Shown here piece by piece: positions 6,220-7,862 of a stretch of DNA of 7,862 nt. The translations under genes were made by a program, and so were the position numbers. Source of the DNA: an uncultured Clostridia bacterium (lineage in GTDB: Bacteria; Bacillota; Clostridia; Oscillospirales; Acutalibacteraceae). A model generated the notes under the pieces. That model saw only the letters and a program-made list of their open reading frames with translations. It ran no database searches and was not told where the DNA came from. The stretch lies in NCBI GenBank assembly GCA_946405475.1, contig CAMJHI010000096.1:1-7862 (forward strand), read 5' to 3'. How positions within the stretch are numbered: the first letter of the stretch is position 1; every line of letters begins with the position of its first letter.

Positions 6220-7353
6220 TTATTCTCCCGTTTTTTCCCGGGAAAGCCGCTGCATAAAATGCTCTTTGTTCTCGATCGCGGAGGTGGTCGGTCTGCCGAG
6301 ATCGGCGCGCGCCCCGATCGAACAGGCGGCTTCGATAAAACAAAGTGACTTTGATTCTTTTGCTTCCCGCAGTGCGGAATCCAGTTCTTCAAACGTCCGG
6401 ACTTTCACGGTGTTCGGATATCCGCACGCTTTGCAAACGGCAGCCAGATCGATCTGACCGGCAACCGTCGGCATACCGCCCACCGTTTCGTGCGCGGCGT
6501 TGTTGATGACGATATGAACCAGATTGCCCGGAGCGTTTGTTCCGATCAGCGCAAGACTTCCCATATGCATCAGGGCGGCGCCGTCACCGTCGATGCACCA
6601 GACCTTGGTGGTCGGCTTCTGGATCGCGACGCCCAGCGCAATGGAAGACGCGTGCCCCATGGATCCGACGGTCAGGAAATCGTTTTCGTGACCCTGATCC
6701 AGTTGTTCCCTGATCTCAAAAAGCTCCCGGCTGGCCTTGCCGGTCGTGGACACGATGGGATCATGCTGAGAGACCGCGACAATGTGGCGAATGATCTCCT
6801 CCCGCTTCATGGCGTTGTCGTTGGCATACTTCACTTTTTTATCAAACGTCAGCCCACCTTTGCGCACAACGATCGCAGCCTGCTTTCCGGCCCGAAAAAC
6901 GCGCCGGAAGCCATCCATGACCTCGCAGAGCTGCCCGGTCGTCGTCTGATCGTCCAGAACAAAATAAGAAATATCCAGTTCGTCCAGCAGCGAAAGCGTG
7001 ACCTTTCCCTGATAAATGTGCTGCGGTTCATCATGTATGCCGGGTTCCCCGCGCCAGCCGATGATGAAAAGCGCGGGAATGGCGTAAACATGGTCGTTCA
7101 GAAGAGAAGCAACCGGATTGATCACGTTGCCCTCTCCGCTGTTCTGCATATAAACGACCGGTGTCCGGCCCGTCGCCAGATGGTAGCCTGCCGCTATCGC
7201 CGCACAGTTTCCTTCGTTGGCTGCGATGATATGATGCTGCGGATCAATCCCGTACGTCTCCATCAGGCAGTCACAAAGCGCTTTCAGCTGCGAATCCGGA
7301 ACGCCGGTGAAAAAATCAAGGCCCAGCGTTTCCATAAAACGATCTATTCTCAT
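6220..7353 (-). CDS. aepY: Phosphonopyruvate decarboxylase
   Basis: A thiamine-diphosphate enzyme (also called Ppd) that decarboxylates phosphonopyruvate to phosphonoacetaldehyde. This irreversible step pulls the unfavourable PEP mutase reaction forward. It has 377 residues, full family length. The N-terminal half opens with DFFTGVPDSQLK (13-24), and catalytic Glu47 lies in AANEGNC. MQNSGEGNVINP (69-80) and WRGEPGIHDEPQH (100-112) are typical of this family and distinguish it from sulfopyruvate decarboxylase. The cofactor motif runs from GDG (256-258) to NN (284-285). The C-terminal RADLGRP (349-355) and ENKEHFM (361-367) are also characteristic. The start has AGGGGCAGG upstream and lies one base after the stop of the dehydrogenase gene, so the two are one operon. 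Codon use is more mixed than in the genes to the left. Confidence 0.95.
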   Translation of the reverse strand: MRIDRFMETLGLDFFTGVPDSQLKALCDCLMETYGIDPQHHIIAANEGNCAAIAAGYHLATGRTPVVYMQNSGEGNVINPVASLLNDHVYAIPALFIIGWRGEPGIHDEPQHIYQGKVTLSLLDELDISYFVLDDQTTTGQLCEVMDGFRRVFRAGKQAAIVVRKGGLTFDKKVKYANDNAMKREEIIRHIVAVSQHDPIVSTTGKASRELFEIREQLDQGHENDFLTVGSMGHASSIALGVAIQKPTTKVWCIDGDGAALMHMGSLALIGTNAPGNLVHIVINNAAHETVGGMPTVAGQIDLAAVCKACGYPNTVKVRTFEELDSALREAKESKSLCFIEAACSIGARADLGRPTTSAIENKEHFMQRLSREKTGE

Positions 7354-7354
7354 C

Positions 7355-7862
7355 TCATTTACCTGCCCCTAACATTTGTTCATACAGTTTCTTTATGGTC
7401 GGTCGGTCGAGCGGGATCGGGTTGTTTTTGAGGCGAACCGCGTTCACGGAGCCGCTCAGCAGTTCGATCTCTTTGTCGTCTCTGACAGCCGGACGTTCCA
7501 GACCCGCCCGCAGAATGAATTGTCTGACGGCCTCGCACATTTTTGCCGGATCCGGAGCGCCGAATACTCCGGCGATCTGTTCAAAAACGCGCTGCAGATG
7601 TTCCGGCCCGCGCGGATCGGTGCACAATTCCACATGCTCAACCATAAACGGCAAGAGCTCCGCAACGCAAAGGGAAGCGGCGTGCCCGTGGGCAATGCCA
7701 TAAAGAGAGGTCAGCTTGTATGCCATGGCGTGCCCTGCCGTTGTTTGAGAAATGTTGATCGCTTTTCCGGCAAGGTTCGCCGCTTCAAGCATTTCCGGGC
7801 GGCCTTCGTTTGCGTTCAGATAGGCTTGCGCGTTCCCCACCAGAAGCCGCAGCGCCTGCAGC
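7355..7862 (-). CDS. Iron-containing alcohol dehydrogenase, C-terminal part (likely phosphonoacetaldehyde reductase)
   Basis: The C-terminal 168 residues of a group III (iron-dependent) alcohol dehydrogenase; the frame is open through the window edge, so the N-terminal nucleotide-binding half lies outside. The stretch QTTAGHAMAYKL followed by GIAHGHA contains two histidines 14 residues apart, the spacing of the metal-binding histidines in FucO-type enzymes. This form of the motif is, from memory, the one seen in dehydrogenases of phosphonate clusters (PhpC-like). Placed one base before the phosphonopyruvate decarboxylase gene, it most likely reduces phosphonoacetaldehyde to 2-hydroxyethylphosphonate. 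The family is sure; the substrate is inferred from context. A GTG at 7838-7840 is an internal codon, not the start. Confidence 0.88.
   Translation of the reverse strand, partial: LQALRLLVGNAQAYLNANEGRPEMLEAANLAGKAINISQTTAGHAMAYKLTSLYGIAHGHAASLCVAELLPFMVEHVELCTDPRGPEHLQRVFEQIAGVFGAPDPAKMCEAVRQFILRAGLERPAVRDDKEIELLSGSVNAVRLKNNPIPLDRPTIKKLYEQMLGAGK

Noticed and set aside
6220..7353. Sulfopyruvate decarboxylase as an alternative for the decarboxylase gene
   Set aside because: The WRGEPG-DEPQH segment and C-terminal RADLGRP motif are typical of phosphonopyruvate decarboxylase, and the dehydrogenase form next to it fits phosphonate clusters.
5675..7353. A functional link between the dCMP deaminase and CMP-activated phosphonates
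   Set aside because: The enzyme acts on deoxy-CMP, not CMP, and is a general nucleotide gene; adjacency alone does not support a role in phosphonate metabolism.

Overview
The window looks like part of a chromosome from a Gram-positive anaerobe, most likely a gut-type member of the Clostridia (Oscillospiraceae/Ruminococcaceae-like). The evidence is a class B sortase with a sortase-anchored surface protein, an LCP (LytR-CpsA-Psr) wall ligase, strong purine-rich ribosome binding sites, a perfect sigma-A type promoter, and GC-rich coding sequence with AT-rich intergenic DNA. The exact genus cannot be read from this window. All seven recognisable genes lie on the minus strand, so transcription runs from the right edge to the left.

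Right side (about 6220-7862): the tail of a phosphonate biosynthesis operon. An iron-dependent alcohol dehydrogenase, cut by the window edge, is followed one base later by a complete phosphonopyruvate decarboxylase. Together they would turn phosphonopyruvate into phosphonoacetaldehyde and then 2-hydroxyethylphosphonate. The committing enzyme, PEP mutase, would be expected upstream, beyond the right edge.

Middle (about 3306-6172): a dCMP deaminase of the type seen in eukaryotic DCTD, then a two-gene ABC transporter: an EcsA-like ATPase and a roughly 12-helix permease whose start overlaps the ATPase stop. Spacings are short (47 and 49 bases) and no convincing terminator separates these genes from the phosphonate genes, so read-through is possible.

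Left side (about 537-3277): a compact cell-surface operon. A consensus promoter (TTGACA, 17 bases, TATAAT) drives a small Thr/Pro/Ser-rich secreted protein. That protein carries five exact NGTD pentapeptide repeats and an APGTG-type sorting signal. A weak hairpin terminator follows, then a class B sortase, then an LCP protein overlapping the sortase by 26 bases, and finally a strong intrinsic terminator. The layout suggests a sortase with its own dedicated substrate, and an LCP enzyme that could glycosylate or otherwise decorate that substrate. This is the most interesting system in the window.

Far left (1-536): no convincing gene. It holds a GC-rich block of consecutive hairpins, including a long inverted repeat that pairs better as plus-strand RNA, then AT-rich DNA with a possible leftward promoter that would serve a gene outside the window.
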